Below are positions 9,578 to 20,852 of a stretch of 64,000 nt of DNA, piece after piece. The translations under genes and the position numbers were made by a program. The first letter of the stretch is position 1. Every line of letters begins with the position of its first letter. Below the pieces are notes generated by a model that ran no database searches, was not told the DNA's origin, and was given only the letters and a program-made list of their open reading frames with translations. The stretch is from Methylocaldum marinum. GTDB lineage: Bacteria > Pseudomonadota > Gammaproteobacteria > Methylococcales > Methylococcaceae. The stretch lies in the NCBI RefSeq assembly GCF_003584645.1, contig NZ_AP017928.1:5028501-5092500 (forward strand). Reading direction: 5' to 3'.

Positions 9578-10492
9578 ATGATCAGGCAAAGAACACTAAA
9601 GAATGTCATTAGAGGTACCGGAGTCGGGTTGCACACCGGAGAGAAGGTTTACTTGACCCTTCGCCCGGCCGCTCCCAACGCCGGTATCGTGTTTCGGCGC
9701 GTGGATTTGCCTGAACCCGTCATCATCGAGGCAAGGCCGGAGAATGTCGGCGAAACGACCTTGTCCACAACCCTCGTGAAGGGTGACGTTAAGATCTCTA
9801 CCGTCGAACACCTGCTTTCCGCGTTTGCCGGGCTCGGCATCGACAATGCCTATGTCGATGTCAGTGCGCCGGAAGTTCCTATCATGGACGGCAGTGCCGG
9901 CCCTTTCGTGTTTCTCATTCAATCGGCAGGTGTCGAGGAGCAGAATGCACCTAAGCGCTTTATCCGGATAAAGCGCAAGCTGCGGGTTGAAGACGGCGAC
10001 AAATGGGCCTGTTTCGAACCCTATGAAGGTTTTAAGGTCACGTTTACGATCGACTTCGAGCACCCGGCGTTTCGCAAGGACGTGCAAACGGCCAGCATCG
10101 ATTTTTCATCGACATCTTTTGTCAAGGAAGTGAGTCGGGCCAGAACCTTCGGCTTCATGCGCGACATCGAAGCTCTGCGTAAACGTAGGCTAGCCCTGGG
10201 CGGCAGCATGGACAACGCGATCGTGGTGGACAACCATCGCGTCCTGAATGAAGATGGACTGCGCTATGCCGATGAGTTCGTAAAGCACAAAATCCTGGAC
10301 GCGATCGGGGATCTTTATCTGCTGGGACACAGTTTGATCGGTTCCTTTACCGGTCATAAGTCAGGCCACGGTTTGAACAACCGACTGCTGATGGAATTGC
10401 TCAAACAAAAAGACGCCTGGGAGTCGGTGACATACATGGAAGACGACGTTTTGCCGATTTCTTTCATGCGGGCGGCTCAGGCCGGCGGGTGA
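9578..10492 (+). CDS. lpxC: UDP-3-O-acyl-N-acetylglucosamine deacetylase LpxC
   Basis: LpxC is the zinc-dependent deacetylase that commits UDP-GlcNAc to lipid A synthesis. The 304-residue product has the N-terminus MIRQRTLKNVIRGTGVGLH, the zinc-ligand helix EHLLSAFAGLGIDNAYVD near residue 77, the second zinc motif KHKILDAIGDLYLLGH, and the GHKSGH segment. A GTG three codons upstream is in frame, but the ATG at 9578 matches the family start and has TAGGTGA upstream. It is followed by a hairpin terminator and the divergently read dciA. Confidence 0.96.
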   Translation: MIRQRTLKNVIRGTGVGLHTGEKVYLTLRPAAPNAGIVFRRVDLPEPVIIEARPENVGETTLSTTLVKGDVKISTVEHLLSAFAGLGIDNAYVDVSAPEVPIMDGSAGPFVFLIQSAGVEEQNAPKRFIRIKRKLRVEDGDKWACFEPYEGFKVTFTIDFEHPAFRKDVQTASIDFSSTSFVKEVSRARTFGFMRDIEALRKRRLALGGSMDNAIVVDNHRVLNEDGLRYADEFVKHKILDAIGDLYLLGHSLIGSFTGHKSGHGLNNRLLMELLKQKDAWESVTYMEDDVLPISFMRAAQAGG

Positions 10493-10519
10493 CTCTTCAT
10501 CGAGCGTTCAGGCATCAGT

Positions 10520-10550
10520 CGGGGGATGAAGATTCCCCCGGCAAACTTTT
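10520..10550 (+). terminator. Probable terminator after lpxC
   Basis: A 7-base stem (CGGGGGA/TCCCCCG) with a 7-base loop lies 28 bases after the lpxC stop and is followed by GCAAACTTTT. The T-run is short, so efficiency is uncertain. It sits between convergently oriented lpxC and dciA and could act in both directions. Confidence 0.5.
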
Positions 10551-10561
10551 AGATCCGTCGG

Positions 10562-11029
10562 TTATCGGTTTTCCTTTCCCTGAGCTGTATCACGGAGCGC
10601 TCCGACCGTTGCGCTCAATCGCAAAAGCGAGTCCTTGATCTCTCCGGACGAAGCCGACAGCGCACTATTCTTTAGAAGTTCGGCGATGAAAACCGGTGGT
10701 GGGACTATCCTCGGTCTGCCGAAATTTTCGCCGATGGACGCGACGAAATTACGAATCTGCAGATCTTTGGGGCGGAATCCGGTCGACTGCTCAAGCTTGG
10801 AAAGAAGCTGCGGGGCATAAAAGCGAATTTGCGAGGCCCAGGCTGCCGAATCCACGTAAAGAATCAGCCGGTCCGGTTTGATTACGCAGTCCACGCAATG
10901 GACCGCCAGAAATCCGGGCAATGCTCTTTTTACCAGATCCAGCATTTGGCGGTGCTTTTGAATCTGGATACGTATTGCCAGGATCGTTCCGTCCTGACAT
11001 AGACCAGCAATGGATTTGGGGTGGCGCAT
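10562..11029 (-). CDS. dciA: DciA-like DUF721 protein (replicative helicase loader family)
   Basis: This 155-residue protein is a DUF721-family member, the family that includes DciA, which helps load the replicative helicase DnaB in bacteria lacking DnaC. The central region with the segments CVIKPDRLILYVDSAAWASQ and LSKLEQSTGFRPKDLQIR matches the KH-like DUF721 domain. It lies convergent to lpxC and divergent from secA. Many gammaproteobacteria, such as pseudomonads, have a DUF721 gene in this same lpxC-secA gap. The family call rests on motif memory and synteny; function is inferred. Confidence 0.75.
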   Translation of the reverse strand: MRHPKSIAGLCQDGTILAIRIQIQKHRQMLDLVKRALPGFLAVHCVDCVIKPDRLILYVDSAAWASQIRFYAPQLLSKLEQSTGFRPKDLQIRNFVASIGENFGRPRIVPPPVFIAELLKNSALSASSGEIKDSLLRLSATVGALRDTAQGKENR

Positions 11030-11206
11030 CGTTGAAATCAGTCCGGTACCGTAGCGTGACTTTGCCGCATCGAGTTCGGAGGAAGCTGCAGCTTCGGCCG
11101 TCGGGTATCGACGATGGCCGATATAGCCCTCGACTCATTATAAATACCATGGTTTTGCGGTATCATCGTTGGATTATTTTTCGTTTGGACTCGGAATCAA
11201 ACCGCA

Positions 11207-13930
<2,724 letters not shown>

Positions 13931-13941
13931 AATCGTCCCGT

Positions 13942-15153
13942 ATGAGCGCATCGAGTGAAGCGTTGTCTCTGCCCGGGGTAAAAGGTGTCCGGCTGGGCGC
14001 GGCATGTGCCGGTATCAAACGGAGCGATCGTGACGATCTCGTGGTGATCGAAGCTGCCGAGGGTTCTGTCTGTGCCGCAGTTTTTACGCGGAATGCCTTT
14101 TGCGCCGCGCCGGTTATCGTAGCTAGAGAACATCTCGGGCGCCACCCGCGCTGGCTTCTGATCAATTCCGGAAATGCCAATGCCGGCACCGGCCAACGAG
14201 GACTGGATGACGCGCGACGGACCTGTAAGGCATTGGCACGGTTGACCGGCGCATCGGCCGAACAGGTGCTACCGTTTTCGACGGGCGTCATTGGCGAGTA
14301 TCTTCCCGTGGACAAGATCGAATCGGCCTTGCCACGGGCTTTGAGTACTCTGGATGAAGCAGGATGGGGGCAGGCCGCGCGCGCCATCATGACGACCGAT
14401 ACTCGGCCCAAGGGTGCAAGCCGAACTCTGAATCTGGCGGGTGTGCCGGTTACCGTGACCGGTATTGCCAAAGGCGCCGGCATGATTCATCCCGACATGG
14501 CCACCATGTTGGCTTTCATCGCTACCGATGCGGCCGTAGATCAGGATGGCTTGCAGCATTGCCTGAGCGAAGCGGTTGATGGCTCTTTCAATCTGATCAC
14601 GGTGGATGGCGACACCTCGACTAACGATGCCTGCGTCCTGTTCGCGTCGGGTGCGGTCGGCAATCCAGAGCTTAACCGCCGGAGTGCGGACTTTTTTCTG
14701 CTGTCTCGCGCGGTGCGGGACGTTTGCGAAGAGTTGGCCGAAGCGATCGTGCGGGACGGAGAAGGCGCCACCAAGCTGATAAGGATCGAGATCCAGGAGG
14801 CGAGAGACGAAGCCGAGGCGCGTAATGTGGCCAAGACAATCGCTCATTCCCCCTTGGTCAAGACGGCTTTTTTCGCGAGTGATCCCAACTGGGGACGTAT
14901 TCTGGCCGCTATCGGACGTTCAGGTTGCGCGGCCCTCGACATATCGAAAGTGGCGATATGGTTGGGGAACGTGCAGATCGTGGAAAACGGCGGACGTGCT
15001 CCGAGTTACACCGAGGAAGCCGGTCGAGCGATGATGTCTGAAAGCGACATCCTGATCCGGGTCACGCTTGGGCGGGGGCAGGCGCATCAACGTGTCCTGA
15101 CCTGCGATTTTTCTTACGATTACGTCCGCATCAACGCGGAATATCGGACTTGA
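13942..15153 (+). CDS. argJ: Bifunctional ornithine acetyltransferase / N-acetylglutamate synthase
   Basis: ArgJ transfers acetyl groups between N-acetylornithine and glutamate in the cyclic arginine pathway. The 403-residue proenzyme carries the autocleavage segment KGAGMIHPDMATMLAFI; the family cuts itself before the threonine of MATML to create the nucleophile. The C-terminus is the usual acidic region ending near NAEYRT. The frame is open further upstream into secA, but the ATG at 13942 just after the secA stop gives the expected length. The gene is apparently co-transcribed with secA and the downstream Nudix gene. Confidence 0.94.
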   Translation: MSASSEALSLPGVKGVRLGAACAGIKRSDRDDLVVIEAAEGSVCAAVFTRNAFCAAPVIVAREHLGRHPRWLLINSGNANAGTGQRGLDDARRTCKALARLTGASAEQVLPFSTGVIGEYLPVDKIESALPRALSTLDEAGWGQAARAIMTTDTRPKGASRTLNLAGVPVTVTGIAKGAGMIHPDMATMLAFIATDAAVDQDGLQHCLSEAVDGSFNLITVDGDTSTNDACVLFASGAVGNPELNRRSADFFLLSRAVRDVCEELAEAIVRDGEGATKLIRIEIQEARDEAEARNVAKTIAHSPLVKTAFFASDPNWGRILAAIGRSGCAALDISKVAIWLGNVQIVENGGRAPSYTEEAGRAMMSESDILIRVTLGRGQAHQRVLTCDFSYDYVRINAEYRT

Positions 15154-15162
15154 ACTCAACCC

Positions 15163-16110
15163 GTGAGTACTTGTGCCGAGCTTCATGTAGCGGCCGGTGT
15201 CATCAGAAACGATCTCGGTCAAGTTCTCATCGCGAGGAGGGCCGTCCACGTCGATCAAGGCAATCTTTGGGAGTTTCCGGGCGGCAAGCTGGAACGTGGA
15301 GAAACCGCAAGACAAGCATTGTGCAGGGAACTCCACGAGGAACTCAACCTCAAGGTGCTGGAGGCGTCGCCTCTGATTCGTGTTCGCCACGCTTATCCCG
15401 AGCGGCACGTACTTCTCGATGTATGGCAGGTGCATCGGTTTGAGGGATCGCCCATTGGCATGCAGGGCCAGCCGATTCGTTGGGTTCTGCCGGATGAATT
15501 GTCACGTTTTTCGTTTCCCGCTGCGAATCGGCCCATTGTTGCCGCTGCCCGGCTTCCCGATCGATACGCAATCTTGGACGATGACACCGGTGACGATGCG
15601 GTTTTGCGAGAACGTCTGCACCGTCTCGTGTCGCGCGGAATCAGCCTGATCCAATTGCGGGCGCGTCGTCTGGGGATGCCCCGTTATGAGGCATTGGCGC
15701 AATATGCTGCAGAATATTGTCGGGCACAGCGCGTCACCTTGCTGATGAATGCCGATTCCGACTGGGTTTCCGGGATACCGGTCGCGGGCGTCCACCTAAC
15801 GGCACAAAGGCTTATGAGCTTGCGTGAAAGACCTTTGGACGAGGCGCGCTGGGTTGCGGCATCTTGTCATAACCTTGCCGAGTTGCGGCAGGCCGAGCGA
15901 ATCGGCGTCGATCTGGCCGTTCTTGCTCCGGTGCAGCCCACGCCCACACATCCTCATGCTGTGCCATTAGGATGGCAAACTTTCGCCGAATTGGTGGATC
16001 AGGTAAACATCCCGATTTTCGCACTTGGGGGGCTGTCACCGGATGATATCGACCACGCGAAAGCTCACGGTGCTCAGGGGGTGGCAGGTATCCGCGGATT
16101 TCTTCGCTAG
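15163..16110 (+). CDS. mutT: Nudix hydrolase (MutT-like) fused to a ThiE-like domain
   Basis: The 315-residue product is a two-domain protein. Residues 1-130 form a Nudix domain with the full Nudix box (G-X5-E-X7-REL-X-EE-L, in GKLERGETARQALCRELHEE), as in MutT enzymes that hydrolyse 8-oxo-dGTP. Residues from about 137 resemble thiamine-phosphate synthase, with GVHLTAQRLM, PTPTHPH and the phosphate-binding IFALGGLSPDDI. Such Nudix-ThiE fusions are known in gammaproteobacteria, where the ThiE part is of unclear activity. The start is GTG at 15163, nine bases after argJ. Position after secA matches mutT in E. coli. Confidence 0.88.
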   Translation: MSTCAELHVAAGVIRNDLGQVLIARRAVHVDQGNLWEFPGGKLERGETARQALCRELHEELNLKVLEASPLIRVRHAYPERHVLLDVWQVHRFEGSPIGMQGQPIRWVLPDELSRFSFPAANRPIVAAARLPDRYAILDDDTGDDAVLRERLHRLVSRGISLIQLRARRLGMPRYEALAQYAAEYCRAQRVTLLMNADSDWVSGIPVAGVHLTAQRLMSLRERPLDEARWVAASCHNLAELRQAERIGVDLAVLAPVQPTPTHPHAVPLGWQTFAELVDQVNIPIFALGGLSPDDIDHAKAHGAQGVAGIRGFLR

Positions 16111-16112
16111 GA

Positions 16113-16148
16113 CGCACCAAAATGGATCTTATGCACCATTGTGGCTCG
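16113..16148 (+). promoter_or_regulatory. Two tandem NtrC-like enhancer sites upstream of glnA
   Basis: Two copies of the left NtrC motif occur 19 bases apart: CGCACCAAAATGG (16113-16125) and TGCACCATTGTGG (16132-16144). Compared with the enteric site TGCACCA-N3-TGGTGC, the left halves and the TGG are kept and the outer right bases diverge. Spacing is near two helical turns, which suits cooperative NtrC binding. They lie 64-100 bases upstream of the sigma54-like promoter. The motif is seen; NtrC binding is inferred. Confidence 0.55.
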
Positions 16149-16211
16149 GTGCTCCTTTGCAAATAAGTTGTTGCTCTATTGTAATTCTAGGGGATAAAAG
16201 CGTTTTTTTGT

Positions 16212-16226
16212 TGGTATGATTTTTGT
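16212..16226 (+). promoter_or_regulatory. Sigma54-like promoter of glnA
   Basis: The element TGGTATGATTTTTGT fits the -24/-12 pattern (TGGCACG-N4-TTGC) with GG at 16213-16214 and TTG ending at 16225; the terminal C is replaced by T. A start of transcription near 16238 would leave a leader of about 40 bases with the Shine-Dalgarno sequence GGGAGAGAAAG before the glnA ATG. The two NtrC-like sites lie upstream at a typical enhancer distance. Confidence 0.55.
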
Positions 16227-16277
16227 TTTATAACCGGCTTGAGATTTTTACAACCCTAAATACTCGGGAGAGAAAGA

Positions 16278-17687
16278 ATGACGCCACAAGATGTACTTCA
16301 GCTCATCAAGGAAAAGGAGGTCCAATATGTCGACTTGAGGTTTGCGGACACTCGGGGCAAGGAACAGCACGTCAGCATTCCCGCTCACAGCGTGGACGAA
16401 GACATGTTCGAAGACGGCAAGATGTTCGACGGGTCGTCTATCGCCGGCTGGAAGAGCATCAACGAGTCGGATATGATCTTGATGCCTGATTCGACCACGG
16501 CAGTCATGGATCCGTTTTTTGACGATCCCACACTCATCTTGCGCTGCGACATCGTCGAGCCATCCACCATGCAAGGCTACGAGCGAGATCCACGATCTAT
16601 TGCAAAGCGCGCCGAAGCGTACATGAAATCTACCGGCATCGCGGATACGGCGTTATTCGGTCCGGAAAACGAGTTTTTCGTTTTCGACGACGTTCGCTGG
16701 GGTGTCTCCATGCAGGGAGCGTTCTACAAAGTCGATTCCGAAGAAGCCAGCTGGAATACCGAGAAAGTTTACGAAGACGGCAACATCGGGCATCGTCCCG
16801 GTATCAAAGGGGGATACTTCCCGGTTCCGCCCGTCGATTCCATGCAGGATCTGCGCGCGGCGATGTGCAACACGCTGGAAGAAATGGGGCTGGTCGTCGA
16901 AGTCCATCACCACGAGGTGGCAACTGCGGGGCAGTGCGAAATCGGCGTCAAATGCAACACCCTGGTCAAAAAGGCCGACGAAGTTCTCGTTCTCAAATAC
17001 GTGGTTCAGAACGTCGCGCATGCTTACGGCAAGACCGCTACGTTCATGCCGAAGCCGCTGGTAGGCGACAACGGAAACGGGATGCATGTTCATCAGTCTT
17101 TGGCGAAAGACGGCGTCAACCTGTTCAGCGGCGACCTTTACGGCGGGCTTTCCGAAACCGCCCTTTTCTATATCGGCGGTATCATCAAGCATGCCAAGGC
17201 ATTGAACGCTTTCTGCAATCCTTCGACCAACAGCTACAAGCGCCTGGTCCCGGGTTTTGAAGCACCCGTCATGCTGGCTTATTCTGCGCGGAATCGCTCG
17301 GCGTCGATCCGGGTTCCGTATGTCACCAATCCGAAGGCTCGCCGTATCGAGGTGCGTTTCCCGGATTCCACCGCAAACCCGTACTTTGCCTTCGCAGCGA
17401 TGTTGATGGCCGGTCTGGATGGCATCCAGAACAAAATCCATCCGGGCGACGCCATGGACAAGGATCTTTACGATCTGCCGTCGGAAGAGGAAAAAAGTAT
17501 CCCGCAGGTATGTCATGCGTTCGATATGGCCTTGGACGCGTTGAGCGCGGATCGCGAATTCCTGACCGCCGGAGGCGTATTCACCAACGATGCGATAGAC
17601 GCCTACATCAATCTCAAGATGGTGGAAGTGACGCGCCTGCGCATGAGCACGCATCCGGTTGAATACGACATGTACTACAGCCTCTAG
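16278..17687 (+). CDS. glnA: Glutamine synthetase type I
   Basis: GlnA makes glutamine from glutamate, ammonia and ATP as a dodecamer in the cytoplasm. The 469-residue product has the usual length of the adenylylated GSI-beta type and shows MFDGSSIAGW, the ATP/glutamate site region HVHQSLAKDG with MHVHQS, and the adenylylation segment with Tyr398 (DLYDLPSEEE). The upstream DNA carries NtrC-like sites and a sigma54-like promoter, and glnL-glnG lie downstream, as in the enteric glnALG region. It ends at a strong terminator, so the two-component genes need their own promoter. Confidence 0.97.
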   Translation: MTPQDVLQLIKEKEVQYVDLRFADTRGKEQHVSIPAHSVDEDMFEDGKMFDGSSIAGWKSINESDMILMPDSTTAVMDPFFDDPTLILRCDIVEPSTMQGYERDPRSIAKRAEAYMKSTGIADTALFGPENEFFVFDDVRWGVSMQGAFYKVDSEEASWNTEKVYEDGNIGHRPGIKGGYFPVPPVDSMQDLRAAMCNTLEEMGLVVEVHHHEVATAGQCEIGVKCNTLVKKADEVLVLKYVVQNVAHAYGKTATFMPKPLVGDNGNGMHVHQSLAKDGVNLFSGDLYGGLSETALFYIGGIIKHAKALNAFCNPSTNSYKRLVPGFEAPVMLAYSARNRSASIRVPYVTNPKARRIEVRFPDSTANPYFAFAAMLMAGLDGIQNKIHPGDAMDKDLYDLPSEEEKSIPQVCHAFDMALDALSADREFLTAGGVFTNDAIDAYINLKMVEVTRLRMSTHPVEYDMYYSL

Positions 17688-17709
17688 GCCACCATTCCAT
17701 CCCGATCTG

Positions 17710-17738
17710 AAAACGCCCCATTCTGGGGCGTTTTTTTT
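17710..17738 (+). terminator. Intrinsic terminator of glnA
   Basis: A perfect 11-base stem (AAAACGCCCCA/TGGGGCGTTTT) with a 3-base loop is followed by an unbroken T-run, 22 bases after the glnA stop. Confidence 0.93.
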
Positions 17739-18090
17739 GGGGAGCGATCGCCAACTTTGGGGTCACGCCGAAGGTTGCCGATTGTGTCGCTCTCGGTGGC
17801 GGTGACCGCCCATGATGGGACGGCGGGGCACTGCAAGAGTATCTTCGAGCGCTTTTCCCGTTGACCGCGACGCGGTATCTGGGGCGATTTGCGGCCCTGG
17901 GGCCGCAAGTGGTCCGGACCTGCAACGTCGAAATGACATCTCACTGGATAGATCGCCAGTCAAGACGACATTGAAGATCACCGACGGCCGAGTAAACAGA
18001 AGAAGTCTTGGTTGTGTACAGAGCTTCGTTTGTTCTTTGGTGCTGACATTACTACAAATGGAACAGATTTTTCGGCAAATTGGCCGAGAA
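17739..18090. other. Non-coding gap between glnA and glnL
   Basis: No convincing gene is visible in this stretch. It contains a 20-base palindrome, TTGCGGCCC-TG-GGGCCGCAA at 17889-17908, and a looser pair GGTCACGCC (about 17760) and GGCGGTGACC (about 17800). Whether these mark a small RNA, a binding site or chance is not decidable from sequence alone. Confidence 0.4.
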
Positions 18091-18107
18091 TGCACTATAG
18101 TGGTGCG
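18091..18107. promoter_or_regulatory. NtrC-like site upstream of glnL
   Basis: TGCACTATAGTGGTGCG closely matches the NtrC dyad TGCACYA-N3-TGGTGCA, with only the last base off. It lies about 120 bases before the glnL ATG. In enterics NtrC binds at the glnL promoter and represses it; a similar autoregulatory role is inferred here. The site contains TATAGT, a possible -10, although no good -35 was seen. Confidence 0.65.
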
Positions 18108-18228
18108 CTTCAGCTGAGATCATCCACCAGCGAGCTTCTCAATCTGGGCCGCTATCGGGCTTTGGGCTTGTCGCTTCCCGGTCTGCCCCATGAAAATGAT
18201 TGGCCTCTATTTTGCTTTTTAAACCGCG

Positions 18229-19302
18229 ATGAACAACTCAGATCCCGTTCCACTTTATCAACGAATTCTCGATCATCTCACCGACGCTGTTTTGGTTTTC
18301 GACCCGGCGTACCGGCTGATTTATATCAACGTTGCCGGTGAAATGCTGCTGGCAGTAAGTGCTCGACAGGTTCTGGGTATGGGCGCCAAAGAGCTGTTCT
18401 TTTTGTACGATCAGAATATCGAGCGAGATTTGAAACGGACCTTGCAGCAAGGGGAATCGTTGACTAAGCGAAATCTGTCGCTGGGTCTCCCTTCTCATGC
18501 CATAACGGTCAATTTCACGATTACACCGATGCTGGAGCAGGACACACCAATCGCCGCGTTGGTGCAGATCGAGCAGGTGGATCGACATTTGCGCATCTCC
18601 ATGGAAGAACAACTGCTCGCGCAGCAGAACGCCGCGCGCATGTTGTTGCGGGGCTTGGCGCACGAAATCAAGAATCCGCTGGGGGGGTTGCGCGGCGCGG
18701 CGCAGTTGCTCGACCGCGAGTTGGTCGACGAAGAAATGCGGGAGTATACGAAAATCATCATGGAGGAGTCCGACCGACTGCAATCCCTGGTCGACCGGAT
18801 GCTCGAGCCCAACAAGCCGCCGAGAAAAAGTCGACTCAATATCCATAGGGTACTGGAAAGAGTGCGTCAACTGGTGCAGGTGGAAGCGCCCCCGAGTGTC
18901 GTGATCGAAAGAGATTACGACCCGAGCTTGCCCTTGGTGAACGGCGACAGCGACCAGCTCATTCAGGCGATTTTGAACATCGTGAGGAATGCGGCTCAGG
19001 CGGTCGGGCAGAAAGGGCGAATCCTGATACGTACCCGCATTCACCGTCAGGTTACGATCGGTCATCAGCGCAATCCGATGGCGGTCAAGATCGACATCGT
19101 CGATGACGGGCCGGGCATCAAACCGGAGCTGCTCGGACAAATTTTCTATCCCATGGTGACCGGGCGTGCCGATGGCACGGGTTTGGGGTTGTCAATGGCG
19201 CAGTCCTTGATCAATCAGCACGGCGGATTGGTCGAGTGTTCGAGTTCCCCTGGCAATACGGTTTTTTCTATTTTCCTGCCTTTGGAGAAGGACCATGACT
19301 AG
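18229..19302 (+). CDS. glnL: Nitrogen regulation sensor kinase NtrB
   Basis: NtrB phosphorylates NtrC under nitrogen limitation and is switched to phosphatase by PII. The 357-residue cytoplasmic protein has an N-terminal PAS domain (about 10-115), the H-box LRGLAHEIKNPLGGLRGAAQ with His145, the N-box NIVRNAAQAV, and the G-boxes DDGPGIKPELL and GTGLGLSMAQSL. No membrane segment is visible, as expected. It overlaps glnG by eight bases, and an NtrC-like dyad is upstream. Confidence 0.95.
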   Translation: MNNSDPVPLYQRILDHLTDAVLVFDPAYRLIYINVAGEMLLAVSARQVLGMGAKELFFLYDQNIERDLKRTLQQGESLTKRNLSLGLPSHAITVNFTITPMLEQDTPIAALVQIEQVDRHLRISMEEQLLAQQNAARMLLRGLAHEIKNPLGGLRGAAQLLDRELVDEEMREYTKIIMEESDRLQSLVDRMLEPNKPPRKSRLNIHRVLERVRQLVQVEAPPSVVIERDYDPSLPLVNGDSDQLIQAILNIVRNAAQAVGQKGRILIRTRIHRQVTIGHQRNPMAVKIDIVDDGPGIKPELLGQIFYPMVTGRADGTGLGLSMAQSLINQHGGLVECSSSPGNTVFSIFLPLEKDHD

Positions 19303-20704
19303 TTCAGCCCAAGTATGGGTGGTGGATGATGATCGCTCAATCCGTTGGGTCTTGGAAAAGGCCTTGCAAAAGGCATCAATACATGCCCGTTGTTTTTCCA
19401 GCGCGGGCGGATTGCTAGATGCTCTGGATCAGGGCAAGCCGGATGCCGTTTTGACCGATATTCGAATGCCCGGCATGGACGGGTTGGAGCTTTTGCGGAA
19501 GTTGCAGATCAAGCATCCGCAACTTCCGATTATTATCATGACTGCGCACTCGGATCTCGAAAGTGCTGTCTCGGCTTTTCATGGCGGCGCATTCGAATAC
19601 TTGCCGAAACCGTTCGATGTGGATGATGCCGTCGATCTGGTACGTCGTGCCTGCGCTCAAAGTCAGCGTGCGCGGCAAGAGCAGGGACAGCCGGAAGCGC
19701 ATGGCGAAACGCCGGAAATTATCGGCGAGGCGCCGGCCATGCAAGAGGTTTTTCGGGCCATTGCGAGGCTTGCCCGCTCCCATATTACCGTACTTATCAA
19801 CGGCGAATCGGGCACCGGCAAAGAGCTGGTTGCGCGAGCGCTGCATCGCCATAGCCCCCGGGCGGACAAGCCATTTATTGCACTCAACATGGCGGCAATT
19901 CCGCGTGATTTGCTCGAATCCGAATTGTTCGGGCACGAGCGTGGCGCTTTCACCGGCGCACAGGCTCGCCGGGCCGGACGCTTCGAGCAAGCTGACGGAG
20001 GCACGCTGTTTTTGGACGAGATCGGTGATATGCCGGCGGATTTGCAGACTCGACTGCTGCGCGTGCTGGCCGACGGCGAATTTTTTCCGGTAGGCGCGCA
20101 CACGCCGGTCAAGGTCGATGTCCGGATTATTGCCGCTACTCACCAAAATCTGGATACGTTAGTCGCCGAAGGCCGTTTTCGGGAGGACTTGTTCCACAGG
20201 TTGAATGTGATACGCATTCATCTGCCGCCGTTGCGGGAACGGCGCCAGGATATTCCTTTATTGTTGAGCCATTTCCTGAAAGAAGCCAGCCAGGAGCTCA
20301 AAGTAGAGACAAAAGTCCTGTTGCAGGACGTGGAGGATTACCTGTGTCGGCTCGATTGGCCGGGTAATGTGCGCCAGCTGGAGAACACTTGCCGCTGGAT
20401 TACGGTTATGGCGGCGGGCAAGGAGGTTCATTTGGATGATCTCCCGCCCGAACTGCTCAGTATCAAGGCGAGTGCCTCCACGGTCGTCGACAGTTGGGAG
20501 GACTGTTTTCGGCAGTGGGTCGACAAGCGCTTGAGGCGTGGGGACCGAAATGTCGCGAAAGAAGCCATTGATTCGGCAGAGGGGATTTTGATTGCCACAG
20601 CGTTGCAGTTCACCCGTGGCCGCCGGCAGGAGGCGGCAAAGTTGCTTGGTTATGGACGTAACACCTTGACACGCAAGATCAGTGAGTTGAGCCTGGACGT
20701 GTAG
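19295..20704 (+). CDS. glnG: Nitrogen regulation response regulator NtrC
   Basis: NtrC activates sigma54 promoters such as the one proposed for glnA. The 469-residue protein has a receiver domain with phosphoacceptor Asp55 (VLTDIRMPGMDG), an AAA+ domain with Walker A GESGTGKELVARALH, the sigma54-contact loop GAFTGA, and a Fis-type helix-turn-helix at the C-terminus (RQEAAKLLGYGRNTLTRK). The ATG overlaps the glnL stop by eight bases, so both proteins should be made in fixed ratio. Confidence 0.96.
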   Translation: MTSSAQVWVVDDDRSIRWVLEKALQKASIHARCFSSAGGLLDALDQGKPDAVLTDIRMPGMDGLELLRKLQIKHPQLPIIIMTAHSDLESAVSAFHGGAFEYLPKPFDVDDAVDLVRRACAQSQRARQEQGQPEAHGETPEIIGEAPAMQEVFRAIARLARSHITVLINGESGTGKELVARALHRHSPRADKPFIALNMAAIPRDLLESELFGHERGAFTGAQARRAGRFEQADGGTLFLDEIGDMPADLQTRLLRVLADGEFFPVGAHTPVKVDVRIIAATHQNLDTLVAEGRFREDLFHRLNVIRIHLPPLRERRQDIPLLLSHFLKEASQELKVETKVLLQDVEDYLCRLDWPGNVRQLENTCRWITVMAAGKEVHLDDLPPELLSIKASASTVVDSWEDCFRQWVDKRLRRGDRNVAKEAIDSAEGILIATALQFTRGRRQEAAKLLGYGRNTLTRKISELSLDV

Positions 20705-20852
20705 GGCATCGAAATCGTTCAGTTCGTTGTCAACAGTACCGAGCTTTGATGCGATAATCGGAACTTTCGGCCATTTTCACCTCAGAACGGGCGAAGATGG
20801 GTGATTCGCATTTCGCGCCCAATTTGAAATTAGCCAAGTAACCGGACCGACT

